Source of the DNA: DATKMG01 sp035541995
Lineage (GTDB): Bacteria; Acidobacteriota; Terriglobia; Versatilivoradales; Versatilivoraceae
Reading direction: 5' to 3'
Assembly: GCA_035541995.1 (NCBI GenBank)
Contig: DATKMG010000695.1
Coordinates: forward strand, 1 to 46,817
Length of the DNA: 46,817 bases
Below the pieces are notes generated by a model. It worked only from the letters and a program-made list of their open reading frames with translations. It was not told the DNA's origin and searched no databases. Every line of letters begins with the position of its first letter. The stretch's first letter is position 1. Made by a program: the position numbers and the translations under genes. Below are positions 8,581 to 16,900 of the stretch, piece by piece.

Positions 8581-9180
8581 TCAGGGTCCCACATGATGAT
8601 CGTCATTCCACAACCAGACCACCGGTTGGGAGAGACTTCTTTCATAGCCCAACGCGCTCAGACTTGCGGTGCTCAGCATGTAGTGCTTGCAGGCAGACGA
8701 CGGTTCGAGCCCGAGCCAGCGGGCGGTCAATACTCGGATAAAATGTCCGCTCGAGAAAAGCAAGACGTCCCCCTGGACGGCGCGCACGCGGGCGACGACG
8801 CGGTCAGCCCGGGCTCCAACCTGACCTGGGGTTTCACCTCCAGGGCTGCCGTCACGAAACAGCTGCCAGTCGGGGCGCTCCTTTAGAATGTCCACTGTGC
8901 AGCGTCCTTCATAATCACCGTAGTTCCACTCTACCAAGTCATGATCGACTTCAGCCATGCCCCCGAAACCGGCCAGTTCGCACGTCCGCGCAGCGCGCTG
9001 TAGGGGACTGGTGAAGACCTTAGCAAATGCCATTCCCTTCAGCCGATCTCCCAGACGTCGGGCGTTACGCTCGCCTCGCTCAGTCAGGGGCAGGTCGGTA
9101 AGCCCCGTGTGCTGACCTGTGAGGCTCCAGGCGGTCTCTCCATGCCTGGCTAAGTAAACCACTGGGAGGTTATCGTTCAT
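8581..9180 (-). CDS. Histidine phosphatase family protein (phosphoglycerate mutase-like)
   Basis: The 199-residue protein carries the RHG motif near its N-terminus (YLARHGETAWSLTGQHTGLTD), the paired Arg and Glu positions (FTSPLQRAARTCELAG, VEWNYGDYEG), and the second histidine in LLFSSGHFIRVL. It should remove or transfer phosphate through a phosphohistidine. ATG 9180 is preferred to the in-frame upstream codons because the fold starts at VVYLARHG. No clear ribosome binding site is seen. It opens the tal-pgi-gnd-pgl cluster. Members of this family range from cofactor-independent-like mutases to sugar phosphatases, including the yeast sedoheptulose bisphosphatase Shb17, so the context makes a sugar-phosphate substrate plausible but unproven. 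Confidence 0.85.
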   Translation of the reverse strand: MNDNLPVVYLARHGETAWSLTGQHTGLTDLPLTERGERNARRLGDRLKGMAFAKVFTSPLQRAARTCELAGFGGMAEVDHDLVEWNYGDYEGRCTVDILKERPDWQLFRDGSPGGETPGQVGARADRVVARVRAVQGDVLLFSSGHFIRVLTARWLGLEPSSACKHYMLSTASLSALGYERSLSQPVVWLWNDDHHVGP

Positions 9181-9236
9181 GAGACTTAGATAACACCTAT
9201 AACACAACAATCACCGCCTGCTCAAGTGCAAGCGGT

Positions 9237-9304
9237 AGGCATTCTTGCCTGTCGAGAGTTGGTTCGATTGAGCATCCCTATGGCCTGTACAGGCAAGAAT
9301 GCCT
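9237..9304. repeat. 16-bp perfect inverted repeat in divergent promoter region
   Basis: AGGCATTCTTGCCTGT at 9237-9252 is the exact reverse complement of 9289-9304, with 36 bases between. Each arm is itself nearly palindromic (AGGCA-N4-TGCCT). It lies between the divergent histidine phosphatase and sigma factor genes. It may be a dispersed repeat with its right boundary near CTGTACCTAC, or a regulator site; no other copy is in the window. Confidence 0.7.
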
Positions 9305-9431
9305 GTACCTACTTCTGACCGGTGAGCCATTTCGGGAAAAATCTTTCCTGAAAAACAAGAAGTTACTCTTTATTATTACAGAGGTACAAAGAAAAGCCCA
9401 GGATCCCTGTGATAATAAGAGGGGTCATTCG

Positions 9432-9437
9432 TATAAT
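9432..9437 (+). promoter_or_regulatory. -10 box placed for a leaderless sigma-factor mRNA
   Basis: A perfect TATAAT ends 6 bases before the ATG at 9444, so transcription from it would start at or next to the A of the start codon. No Shine-Dalgarno sequence precedes the gene and no better in-frame start follows it. A convincing -35 box is not seen at the matching distance, with only weak GTGATA-like bases there. Confidence 0.6.
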
Positions 9438-9443
9438 TACACG

Positions 9444-10010
9444 ATGCGTGCCCAGGGCTCGGTACTGAAATGGCTGATCCAAGTAACTCCTGCGACAGAG
9501 GTTGATTGGGACACTCTCTATCGAGAGCAACTCCCCAGGGTCTACAACTTCTTTCGCTACCGGGTGGGAGACGGTCCCATGGCGGAGGACCTGACAGCCA
9601 TGACTTTTGAAAAAGCTTGGCGTGCCCGACATCGTTATCGGTGTGATCTGGCTGCATTCTCCACATGGCTCTTCACTATTGCCCGCAATGTGGCAACAGA
9701 CCACTTTCGCCAGTGCCGGGAGATCGTGCCATTGGAGGAAGCCCCTGAGAAGTCTGATCCTCGAACGCCGGAGGATGCGGTTCTGCGAGATTTGGATTTC
9801 AAAAGGCTGAGTGAACTCCTGGCCAAGATGCCCGATCGCGAGAGGGAGCTTCTCTCTTTAAAATACGCCGCGGACTTGAATAACCGGACTATCGCCTCGA
9901 TCACCGGGCTGAGCGAGTCGAATGTGGGCACCATCCTGTATCGCGCCATACAGAGTCTTCGTGCTCAATGGAAAGGAGGACCCAATCATGGAAGACCAGT
10001 TTCTTTATGA
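9444..10010 (+). CDS. ECF-family RNA polymerase sigma factor
   Basis: This 188-residue protein has sigma region 2 at about residues 22-90 (LYREQLPRVYNFFRYRVGD, AEDLTAMTFEKAW, FSTWLFTIARNVATDHFR) and sigma region 4 at about 122-175 (LAKMPDRERELLSLKYAADL, IASITGLSESNVGTILYRAI). ECF sigma factors redirect RNA polymerase to stress regulons. The ATG at 9444 follows a TATAAT box by 6 bases without a ribosome binding site, consistent with leaderless translation. The 3' end overlaps the next gene by 23 bases; that gene is a membrane protein likely to hold the sigma factor inactive. Two ABC exporter genes follow and are probably co-transcribed. The signal sensed is unknown. Confidence 0.9.
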   Translation: MRAQGSVLKWLIQVTPATEVDWDTLYREQLPRVYNFFRYRVGDGPMAEDLTAMTFEKAWRARHRYRCDLAAFSTWLFTIARNVATDHFRQCREIVPLEEAPEKSDPRTPEDAVLRDLDFKRLSELLAKMPDRERELLSLKYAADLNNRTIASITGLSESNVGTILYRAIQSLRAQWKGGPNHGRPVSL

Positions 10011-10983
10011 ATTCCGGAAAGACCCTCGGCCTGAATTTGTCGAAAATCTTCGCAGCAGATTGAATCAGGGACAAGCGGGGGCAACTCATAATCCCTGGCA
10101 TGTGTGGCGGCCGGCTCTGGCCCTGCTGGGATTGCTAGTGGTCGGTGGCGGCCTGCTCAGTTTTCCCTCAGTGCGGGCGGCTGCTCAGCAGTTTCTTGAC
10201 CTGTTTCGCGTTCAACGCTTTGTGGCGGTCTCGATTGACCCAGGCCGAATTGCTCAAATTCAACAATTTCAAAACGGCAAACTCGACCTCAAGGCCCTTT
10301 TAAGCCGGGACCTGCAGGTCCTGAAGGATCCCGGCGAGCCAAGAGCGGCAGAAGACGTCGTGGCAGCCTCTCAGGCGGCAGGCATGGAGGTTCGCTTGCC
10401 TCTTGTATTGCCGGAGGGGGTGACACAAACCGGGATCCAGGTGATTGGGGAAGGACTCGCTCGATTTACTGCCGATATCTCAAAACTTGCGACTATCCTG
10501 GAATCACTGGATATCACCGATGTGCAGATCCCGAGTCAGCTGAATGGTGCTGTCGTTACCGTCCACGTCCCGCCTTGCGTCATCACTACATATTCGCGTG
10601 GGAAAGCCCGAGCCACGTTGATGCAAGCCAATAGCCCAGAAATTTCGTTGCCCGCAGGCGTTTTTCTCCCCGAGCTAGCCGAAATCGGCTTGAGAGTTGC
10701 TGGATTATCTCCCGATGAGGCTCGACGCCTGGCATATTCCGTGGATTGGCATAGCACGTTGATGGTGCCGGTGCCGGCCAATGCTGCTTCCTTTCGGGAA
10801 GTGGAGTTGCGGGGCACGAAGGGCCTGCTTATTGAGACCCGTTCCGAGGGCGGAAAATCAAATAGCGCTGAAACCCGCATAAGATCTGGTTCCATCCTGC
10901 TTTGGACCGAAGGGAGCAAAGTGTATGCGTTCACCGGCACGGTTCGAAGCGTGGAACTCCTGGAAATGGCAAATGCCTTGTGA
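9988..10983 (+). CDS. Membrane protein, candidate anti-sigma factor (DUF4367-like C-terminus)
   Basis: The 331-residue protein has a short cytoplasmic N-terminus (about 42 residues), one membrane helix (about 43-62, PALALLGLLVVGGGLL) and a large extracytoplasmic domain. The C-terminal stretch ILLWTEGSKVYAFTG followed by ELLEMANAL resembles the DUF4367 domain found in other sigma-linked membrane proteins. ATG 9988 is clear because AAAGGAGG lies 8 bases upstream, inside the sigma gene, so the two are translationally linked. No zinc-type HxxxCxxC anti-sigma motif is present, so inhibition of the sigma factor is inferred from topology and gene order only. Confidence 0.7.
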   Translation: MEDQFLYEFRKDPRPEFVENLRSRLNQGQAGATHNPWHVWRPALALLGLLVVGGGLLSFPSVRAAAQQFLDLFRVQRFVAVSIDPGRIAQIQQFQNGKLDLKALLSRDLQVLKDPGEPRAAEDVVAASQAAGMEVRLPLVLPEGVTQTGIQVIGEGLARFTADISKLATILESLDITDVQIPSQLNGAVVTVHVPPCVITTYSRGKARATLMQANSPEISLPAGVFLPELAEIGLRVAGLSPDEARRLAYSVDWHSTLMVPVPANAASFREVELRGTKGLLIETRSEGGKSNSAETRIRSGSILLWTEGSKVYAFTGTVRSVELLEMANAL

Positions 10984-11007
10984 CCTTTGCCCTGAAGCAA
11001 TCTGCGT

Positions 11008-11934
11008 ATGAGCACCTCGACCAGCCCTGTAATAGAAGCGTTTGGACTTGGCAAGCTTTACGAAGGCCGAGTTGCGATAAAGAACCTCACCTTGGAGGTG
11101 CATCGGGGCGAAGTCTTTGGTTTCTTGGGACCCAACGGGGGTGGCAAGACCACTTCAGTCAAAATGCTATTGGGGTTAGTGACGCCAACCAGGGGGACAG
11201 CCCGCGTGCTGGGGGCCCCCGTTGGGAACGTACAGGCTCGTGCCAAACTGGGTTTTTTGCCCGAACATTTCCGATACCATGAATGGCTGACTGGCCGCGA
11301 GATGTTGCAGTTCCATGGTCGTCTTTACCAGATGCCTTCCCGGTCGCTGAATGCTCGCATTGACGAATTGCTCACCCGGGTCGATCTTCACGATGCGGCA
11401 GATCGCAAGATCCGGGAATACAGCAAAGGGATGATGCAACGAGTCGGACTGGCTCAAGCCTTGCTCAACGTGCCAGAGTTAGTCTTCCTCGACGAGCCGA
11501 CGTCAGGGCTTGACCCATTGGGTCGTCTATTGGTCCGCAACGTGATTGATGAGTTGCGTCAAGAAGGTACAACCGTATTTCTGAATTCACATCTACTCAG
11601 CGAGGTAGAGATCTGCTGTGATCGAGTGGCCTTTGTCAAAGGTGGAGAAATAGTGCGCGAGGTCGCATGGAGAGACCAGGCCCCCATCCTGGAGGTAGAA
11701 ATCCGGATGAAGCCGATCAGCTCCGGATTATTGAAATCTCTGGAAGTTTTTGGACGCGAGATAATCTCCGATAACGGCGTGGTCCGACTGCGAGTCCCTG
11801 ATGAGGAGGTTCTGCCATTAATGACTCGCTGGCTAGTCAATCAGGGTGTCATGATCTACCAGATCCGGAGCTCCAGGAAGTCGCTCGAAGCGATGTTTCT
11901 TGAAATCATGGGCCAGGATCACCGCCCGGGATGA
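11008..11934 (+). CDS. ABC transporter ATP-binding protein
   Basis: The 308-residue protein is an ABC-2-type exporter ATPase. It shows Walker A (GPNGGGKTT, 41-49), the signature YSKGMMQR (138-145), Walker B LVFLDEPTSGLDP (158-170) and a switch histidine in FLNSHLLSE. A C-terminal extension of about 90 residues (about 220-308) is typical of exporters paired with a separate permease. The start ATG 11008 follows the anti-sigma stop by 24 bases, and the permease begins 4 bases after its stop. The four genes from 9444 form one likely operon, suggesting export of an antimicrobial or envelope compound under sigma control. Substrate is unknown. Confidence 0.93.
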   Translation: MSTSTSPVIEAFGLGKLYEGRVAIKNLTLEVHRGEVFGFLGPNGGGKTTSVKMLLGLVTPTRGTARVLGAPVGNVQARAKLGFLPEHFRYHEWLTGREMLQFHGRLYQMPSRSLNARIDELLTRVDLHDAADRKIREYSKGMMQRVGLAQALLNVPELVFLDEPTSGLDPLGRLLVRNVIDELRQEGTTVFLNSHLLSEVEICCDRVAFVKGGEIVREVAWRDQAPILEVEIRMKPISSGLLKSLEVFGREIISDNGVVRLRVPDEEVLPLMTRWLVNQGVMIYQIRSSRKSLEAMFLEIMGQDHRPG

Positions 11935-11938
11935 GTTG

Positions 11939-12772
11939 ATGCGCGGCATATTGACCATGGTTCACTTGACGTTGCAGGAAGCCAGGCGCCGCAGGCTTCT
12001 TTTGTCGGCTTTGCTTTTTGGACTGGCCTTTCTATCACTGTTCGCGACGGGCTTCCACTTTATCCATCGCGACCTGATGGCTCATAATGTTCTCCCCGCC
12101 CAGCGCAAGTTGATTTTGAGTTCGGTGATGATGGCGGGGTTCTATGCAGTCAACTTCTTGATGGTGATGACTGCGGTCCTGGTGCCGGTCGATACCCTGT
12201 CGGGCGAAATCAGCTCGGGAGTGATACAGACTGTAGCAGCCAAGCCGCTCCATCGTTTCCAGATCATTCTCGGCAAATGGATTGGCTTCTCGTTAATTCT
12301 GGCACTCTACCTGGGATTGATGGCGGGCGGGTTGGTCCTGGTTGGAAAAGTCCTTGGCGGGGTGACACTCCTGCGGATTGGCACAGGGGTTTCGCTGATG
12401 GGCCTGGAGGGTACCTTGCTCCTTACGCTTTCGATCGCAGGAGGGACTCGACTTACCACCATTGCCAACGGTGTCACCGTCCTGGGCCTTTACGGCCTTG
12501 CGTTCATTGGCGGGTGGATGGAACAGATTGGAACACTATTAGGCAATGCCACGACGCGATATGTGGGAATCGTGGCGAGTCTCTTCGTTCCCAGCGAATC
12601 GCTTTGGCAGCTTGCCGCCTATCATATGCAGCCCCCTTTGATGCGTGACTTGAATTTAACTCCCTTTTCCCCAGCCTCAGTCCCCAGCGGATACATGATC
12701 CTGTGGGCCGTTGGCTACACTTTGGCCGTTCTCTGCTGGGCTCTATGGCAATTCCACAAACGAAACCTGTAG
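11939..12772 (+). CDS. ABC-2-type transporter permease
   Basis: The 277-residue protein starts with a cytoplasmic amphipathic stretch (LTLQEARRRRLLLS) and then shows about six hydrophobic helices, including ALLFGLAFLSLFATGF, AVNFLMVMTAVLVPV, LILALYLGLMAGGLVLVG, TVLGLYGLAFIGGW and a final GYTLAVLCWALW. The motif GEISSGVIQTVAAKPLHRFQIILGKW matches the coupling region of ABC-2 permeases. ATG 11939 is preferred since it sits just after the ATPase stop; ATG 11957 is possible. It forms the membrane half of the exporter with the preceding ATPase. Confidence 0.88.
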   Translation: MRGILTMVHLTLQEARRRRLLLSALLFGLAFLSLFATGFHFIHRDLMAHNVLPAQRKLILSSVMMAGFYAVNFLMVMTAVLVPVDTLSGEISSGVIQTVAAKPLHRFQIILGKWIGFSLILALYLGLMAGGLVLVGKVLGGVTLLRIGTGVSLMGLEGTLLLTLSIAGGTRLTTIANGVTVLGLYGLAFIGGWMEQIGTLLGNATTRYVGIVASLFVPSESLWQLAAYHMQPPLMRDLNLTPFSPASVPSGYMILWAVGYTLAVLCWALWQFHKRNL

Positions 12773-13088
12773 GACTGCTCAATACCCTAGTGACACCACG
12801 CAATGAATTGTCAGCGGTGAGGGCTCCGTCTAACCGACCCACTACGGTAGCACCAAATCTTTACTTTTCATCCCAGGTGATCCTGCCTAAGGGCCCCTCC
12901 TGAGGCACGCATGCCACATTCTCAGCTGCCAGCTGCAGGGGAGGGGACAAAGGTGAGGAGGGGTAAGGCAGACAGGAAGCATGAGGGTATAGTCAAGAGT
13001 GACGGGCAGAGAAAAGATGTAGGAACAATGGCCCTGCGGACTGGAAATGCTCTCCCGTTTCTGTCCAGAATGTTTCGACCTGCTGGGC
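12773..13088. other. Non-coding stretch between permease and hairpin repeat
   Basis: No convincing gene is seen on either strand; the short open frames here lack ribosome binding sites and family motifs. The run around 12940-12970 is purine-rich. The stretch leads into the first three-hairpin element. Confidence 0.5.
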
Positions 13089-13171
13089 GCCGCTTCGCGG
13101 CCAACTGACTTTAGGCCGGCCTTTCAAGGCCGGAATCAAAGGCCCCAATATCCATCCGTCGCGAAGCGACG
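13089..13171 (-). repeat. Three-hairpin element, copy 1
   Basis: Three short hairpins lie in a row: GCCGC-TTC-GCGGC (13089-13101), CCGGCCTT-TC-AAGGCCGG (13116-13133) and CGTCGC-GAA-GCGACG (13157-13171). Read on the minus strand, the order and linkers match copy 2 at 13348-13432 on the plus strand. Stems are kept while loops differ. See the findings. Confidence 0.8.
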
Positions 13172-13347
13172 AATGAATGGGAGACAAGATATTGTGAAAG
13201 CGGGGCCTGTCACCGTGGAAAAATCAAACCCATTCTCGCTAGACCTCTCCCTCTGGGAATCAATACGAACACCTGTGGTGAGAAAATGATCCAGGGGAGA
13301 GTTAGGGCTTCCAGCGAGCATAGAATTTGACACGAATTGGGCTCAAC

Positions 13348-13432
13348 CGTCGCAATGCGACGCGGTGGAACATCGGGACCCTGGCGCCGGCCTTAAAAGA
13401 CCGGCCTCAAGTCATAAGGCCGCTCTGCGGCC
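13348..13432 (+). repeat. Three-hairpin element, copy 2 (opposite orientation)
   Basis: The hairpins are CGTCGC-AAT-GCGACG (13348-13362), CCGGCCTT-AA-AAGACCGG (13387-13404, one C-A mismatch) and GGCCGC-TCT-GCGGCC (13418-13432). The linkers share words such as AAGTCA with copy 1. The two copies face each other about 176 bases apart. Confidence 0.8.
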
Positions 13433-13522
13433 TACATTTGCTGTCCAGTCTCGATTGGACGCGAAAGGTACGTTATCCAGATAATTTCAGGGATGGGCTC
13501 AGCTTGCCTGCTCTATGCGTAC

Positions 13523-13571
13523 TCAAGTACTTGTTAAACTACTTGATGAGGAAGATCAGCTGAAGTATGAT
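13523..13571 (+). promoter_or_regulatory. arsR promoter with overlapping palindromic operator
   Basis: TTGATG (13543-13548), a 17-base spacer and TATGAT (13566-13571) form a good sigma-70-type promoter, with the arsR ATG 6 bases after the -10 box. An inverted repeat TCAAGTA-N10-TACTTGA (13523-13546), which includes the 10-bp palindrome CAAGTACTTG, overlaps the -35 box. This is the layout expected for autorepression by the ArsR-type protein it precedes. Confidence 0.7.
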
Positions 13572-13577
13572 CCCCAC

Positions 13578-13853
13578 ATGAGGGAATTGAGGGAGAGCGA
13601 GCAGCAGGCTAGAATCTTCGCAGCCCTAGCCGACCCCGTGAGGGTACGAATCGTGCGCGAGCTCATGGGGGGCGGGGAATACACGGGTACAGCCCTCGCC
13701 CAAGAGCTGGGAATCAGCTTGGCCTTGTTTTGTCATCATTCTCGCATTTTGGTGGAATCAGGCGTCGTAACCAAGAGGAAGGAGGCCCAGACCGCCTATC
13801 TCCGGGCCAACCGCAGAGTGCTCGCCGATTGTATGAAGAACCTGCTGGCATGA
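13578..13853 (+). CDS. ArsR-family winged-helix repressor
   Basis: This 91-residue protein matches the small ArsR/SmtB winged-helix family: RIFAALADPVRVRIVRELMG starts the DNA-binding domain, TALAQELGISLALFCHHSRIL is the recognition helix, and SGVVTKRKEAQTAYLRANR forms the wing. The frame could open at 13515, but the start at 13578 is chosen because the operator-promoter TTGATG-N17-TATGAT fits directly before it and would otherwise lie inside the coding region. It has no ribosome binding site, consistent with leaderless translation. It lacks the usual CxC metal motif of metal-sensing ArsR proteins, so its inducer may be an organic compound. The RND pump 110 bases downstream is its likely target. 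Confidence 0.85.
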   Translation: MRELRESEQQARIFAALADPVRVRIVRELMGGGEYTGTALAQELGISLALFCHHSRILVESGVVTKRKEAQTAYLRANRRVLADCMKNLLA

Positions 13854-13903
13854 TTTCCGCGCAGCATTCTCAGCTGTTTCTTCAGCTTTGCAGGAGTGCA
13901 GCC

Positions 13904-13960
13904 ATGTCGGATCAAAGACCACAACTCGGGATCCGTTTCACGGTCACGCCAAGAATTTGA
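13904..13960 (+). CDS. 18-codon leader ORF upstream of RND pump
   Basis: The ATG at 13904 has AGGAG 7 bases upstream, and the 18-residue frame (MSDQRPQLGIRFTVTPRI) stops at 13958-13960, three bases before the RND start codon. The RND start itself has no good ribosome binding site. The short frame may feed ribosomes to the pump by translational coupling, or act as a regulatory leader peptide. Nothing else in its sequence is recognised. Confidence 0.5.
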   Translation: MSDQRPQLGIRFTVTPRI

Positions 13961-13963
13961 AAT

Positions 13964-16900
13964 ATGTGGATCGTTCGAATCGCCCTGCAGCGACCGTATA
14001 CCTTCATCGTGATGGCGCTTCTGCTGCTCATCATCAGCCCCATTGTCATTTTCCGCACGCCGACAGACATATTCCCGAATATCAACGTCCCCGTCGTCAG
14101 CGTCATTTGGAGCTTCATAGGTTTGAATGCCGAGGAGATGGAAGGGCGAATTGTCTCGGTTCATGAGCGGATCATGACGACGACGGTCAATGACATCGAG
14201 CACATCGAGTCGCAGACCCTCAGTGGGATCGCTGTGATTAAGATTTTTTTCCACCCCACCGTAAGGATTGACGCAGCCATTGCACAAGTCACGGCTGTTT
14301 CACAGACGATATTGAAATTTTTGCCTCCTGGAATTACACCACCGCTAATCCTGAGCTACAACGCCTCGAGTGTTCCGATTTTGCAGCTGAGCCTGTCCAG
14401 CGACAAGCTTTCCGAACAACAACTCAACGACTATGGGTCGAACTTCATCCGGATGCAACTGGCCACGGTGCAAGGCGCCTCACTTCCTTACCCTTTCGGA
14501 GGGAAGCAGCGCCAGATGATGATCGACATTAATCCTGCCGCTCTGGAGGCCAAGGGTCTCTCGCCACTCGACATCGTAAACGCCGTCAACGCCCAGAACC
14601 TGATCCTGCCGGCAGGCACCTCTAAGATTGGCCAATTCGAGTATGACGTGGATATGAACGCCAGTCCCAAGACGGCAGAGGAAATCAGTTATCTGCCGGT
14701 CAAGGTGGCGGGCAACACGACGATTTATATTCGTGACGTGGCACATGTCCGCGACGGATTTGCACCCCAAACCAACGTGGTGCGGCAAGGCGGGAAGAGG
14801 GGGTCCTTGCTTTACGTGATGAAAACCGGCAGTGCCTCGACCCTAGATATCGTCCACCGGGTGCGCCAGGCCCTGCCGCGAATTGCCGCGGGGCTTCCTC
14901 CGGAACTCAGGATCCAGCCCGTGGCAGACCAGTCTCTCTTTGTTCGCGCCGCCGTCAACGGCGTGGTCCGGGAAGCGATCATCGCAGCGGTGCTGACCGG
15001 CCTGATGATTCTCTTGTTCATAGGCAACTGGCGCAGCACACTGATCATTGGCCTTTCCATCCCCCTCTCCATCCTGGCATCAATCGTCGTCTTCAGCGCT
15101 CTGGGGGAGACGATCAACATCATGACGCTGGGGGGACTGGCGCTGGCAGTTGGCATCTTGGTGGATGATGCCACGGTGACCATCGAAAATATCGACCGAA
15201 ATCTGGCGCAAGGCAAGGATCTCACGACCGGGATCCTGGATGGTGCGGCGCAGATCGCGGTTCCGGCGTTTGTTTCCACGCTAAGTATTTGCATAGTGTT
15301 CATTCCGATCTTTTTCCTGACGGGGGTCTCGCGATATTTGTTTGTGCCGCTTGCTGAAGCGGTCGCCTTTGCCATGATTGCTTCCTACATTTTGTCGCGA
15401 ACATTGGTCCCCACCTTGGCTATGTACCTGTTGAAGGCGCATGAGTCCAAGCCGGACCCAGGCGAGCGCAGTCTTATTAGCCGATTTCAGAAGGCGTTCG
15501 AACGAGGCTTCCTGAGGAGCCGGGAAGCTTATCGCCGGATGCTCGGGACCGGCATTCGACACCGGAAGGTGTTCATTCCGGCCTTTCTGGCTGCTTGCCT
15601 TGCTGCCTTCCTGCTCATCCCCTGGTTGGGCGAAGATTTCTTTCCTTCGACGGACAGTGGTCACTTCACACTCCACCTGCGTGCCAAGACCGGAACTCGC
15701 ATTGAAGAAACGGCAAGGCTTTGCGATTTAGTTGAAAGCTCCATCAGGCGGGCTATCCCTCCGAACGAATTGTCTGACATTGTTGATAATATTGGTCTCC
15801 CGACCAGCGGCATCAATCTTTCCTACAGCAACTCAGCTCCGATTGGAACTTCGGACGCCGACATCATGGTCTCCCTCTCTGAGAGGCATCGGCCGACCGA
15901 TCAATATCTTCGCAATTTGCGAGTCCAGCTCAGGCAGGAATTTCCAGGGGTCACTTTCTATTTCCTTCCCGCCGATATTGTCAGCCAGATTCTGAATTTC
16001 GGTTTGCCGGCGCCAATCGATATTCAAGTCGTCGGCAGAAATATGGAGGGCAACCGTCAGTTCGCTATCCAGTTGTTGGGTCGGCTGAGAAAGATCCCTG
16101 GGGCCACGGATCTGCGGATACAACAGACGTTCGATCGTCCCAGGATGCATGTCGACGTGGACCGGACCAAGGCGCGGGAGATTGGATTTACGCAACGCGA
16201 GATTGCAAACAGCATGCTAATCTCGCTGAGCGGCAGTTTCCAGACCTCACCGACCTTTTGGCTGGACCCGAAGAATGGCGTCAGCTATAACCTCGTCACC
16301 CAGATGCCGCAGTACGAACTGGCATCTCTGCAGGACCTGCAGAGCATTCCGGTGACAGGGCAGAATCAGTTGCGACCGGAGATCCTGGGCAGTCTGGCTA
16401 CCGTCACGCGCAGCGCCATGATGGCACTGGTCTCTCATTACAACGTACAGCGGGTTATCGACATCTTCGGAGCAGTGCAGGGGCGGGACCTGGGAGGGGT
16501 AGCACAGGATATTACCCGCGTGGTCAAGGATAGTGAGAAGGATTTGCCACACGGTTCCCAATTGATGGTTCGCGGACAGATTGAAACCATGCGGTCTTCG
16601 TTCACTGGCTTGCTCAGCGGGTTAGTTTTTTCGATCATTCTCGTGTACCTGTTAATTGTGATTAACTTCCAGTCCTGGCTGGATCCGTTCATCATCATTA
16701 CTGCCTTGCCCGCAGCGCTGGCCGGGATCATGGTCTGCCTTTTTGTCACTTACACAACTGTCAGCGTACCTGCGCTGATGGGGTCCATTATGTGCATGGG
16801 AGTTGCCACGGCCAACAGCATCCTGGTCGTGAGTTTCGCAAAGGATCAAATCCATCAGCACGGCGATGCCACAAGGGCCGCCCTGGAGGCCGGCTTCACG

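Noticed and set aside
12911..13333. Short open frames on both strands in the hairpin region
   Set aside because: They run through repeats, and neither strand shows codon structure or start signals.
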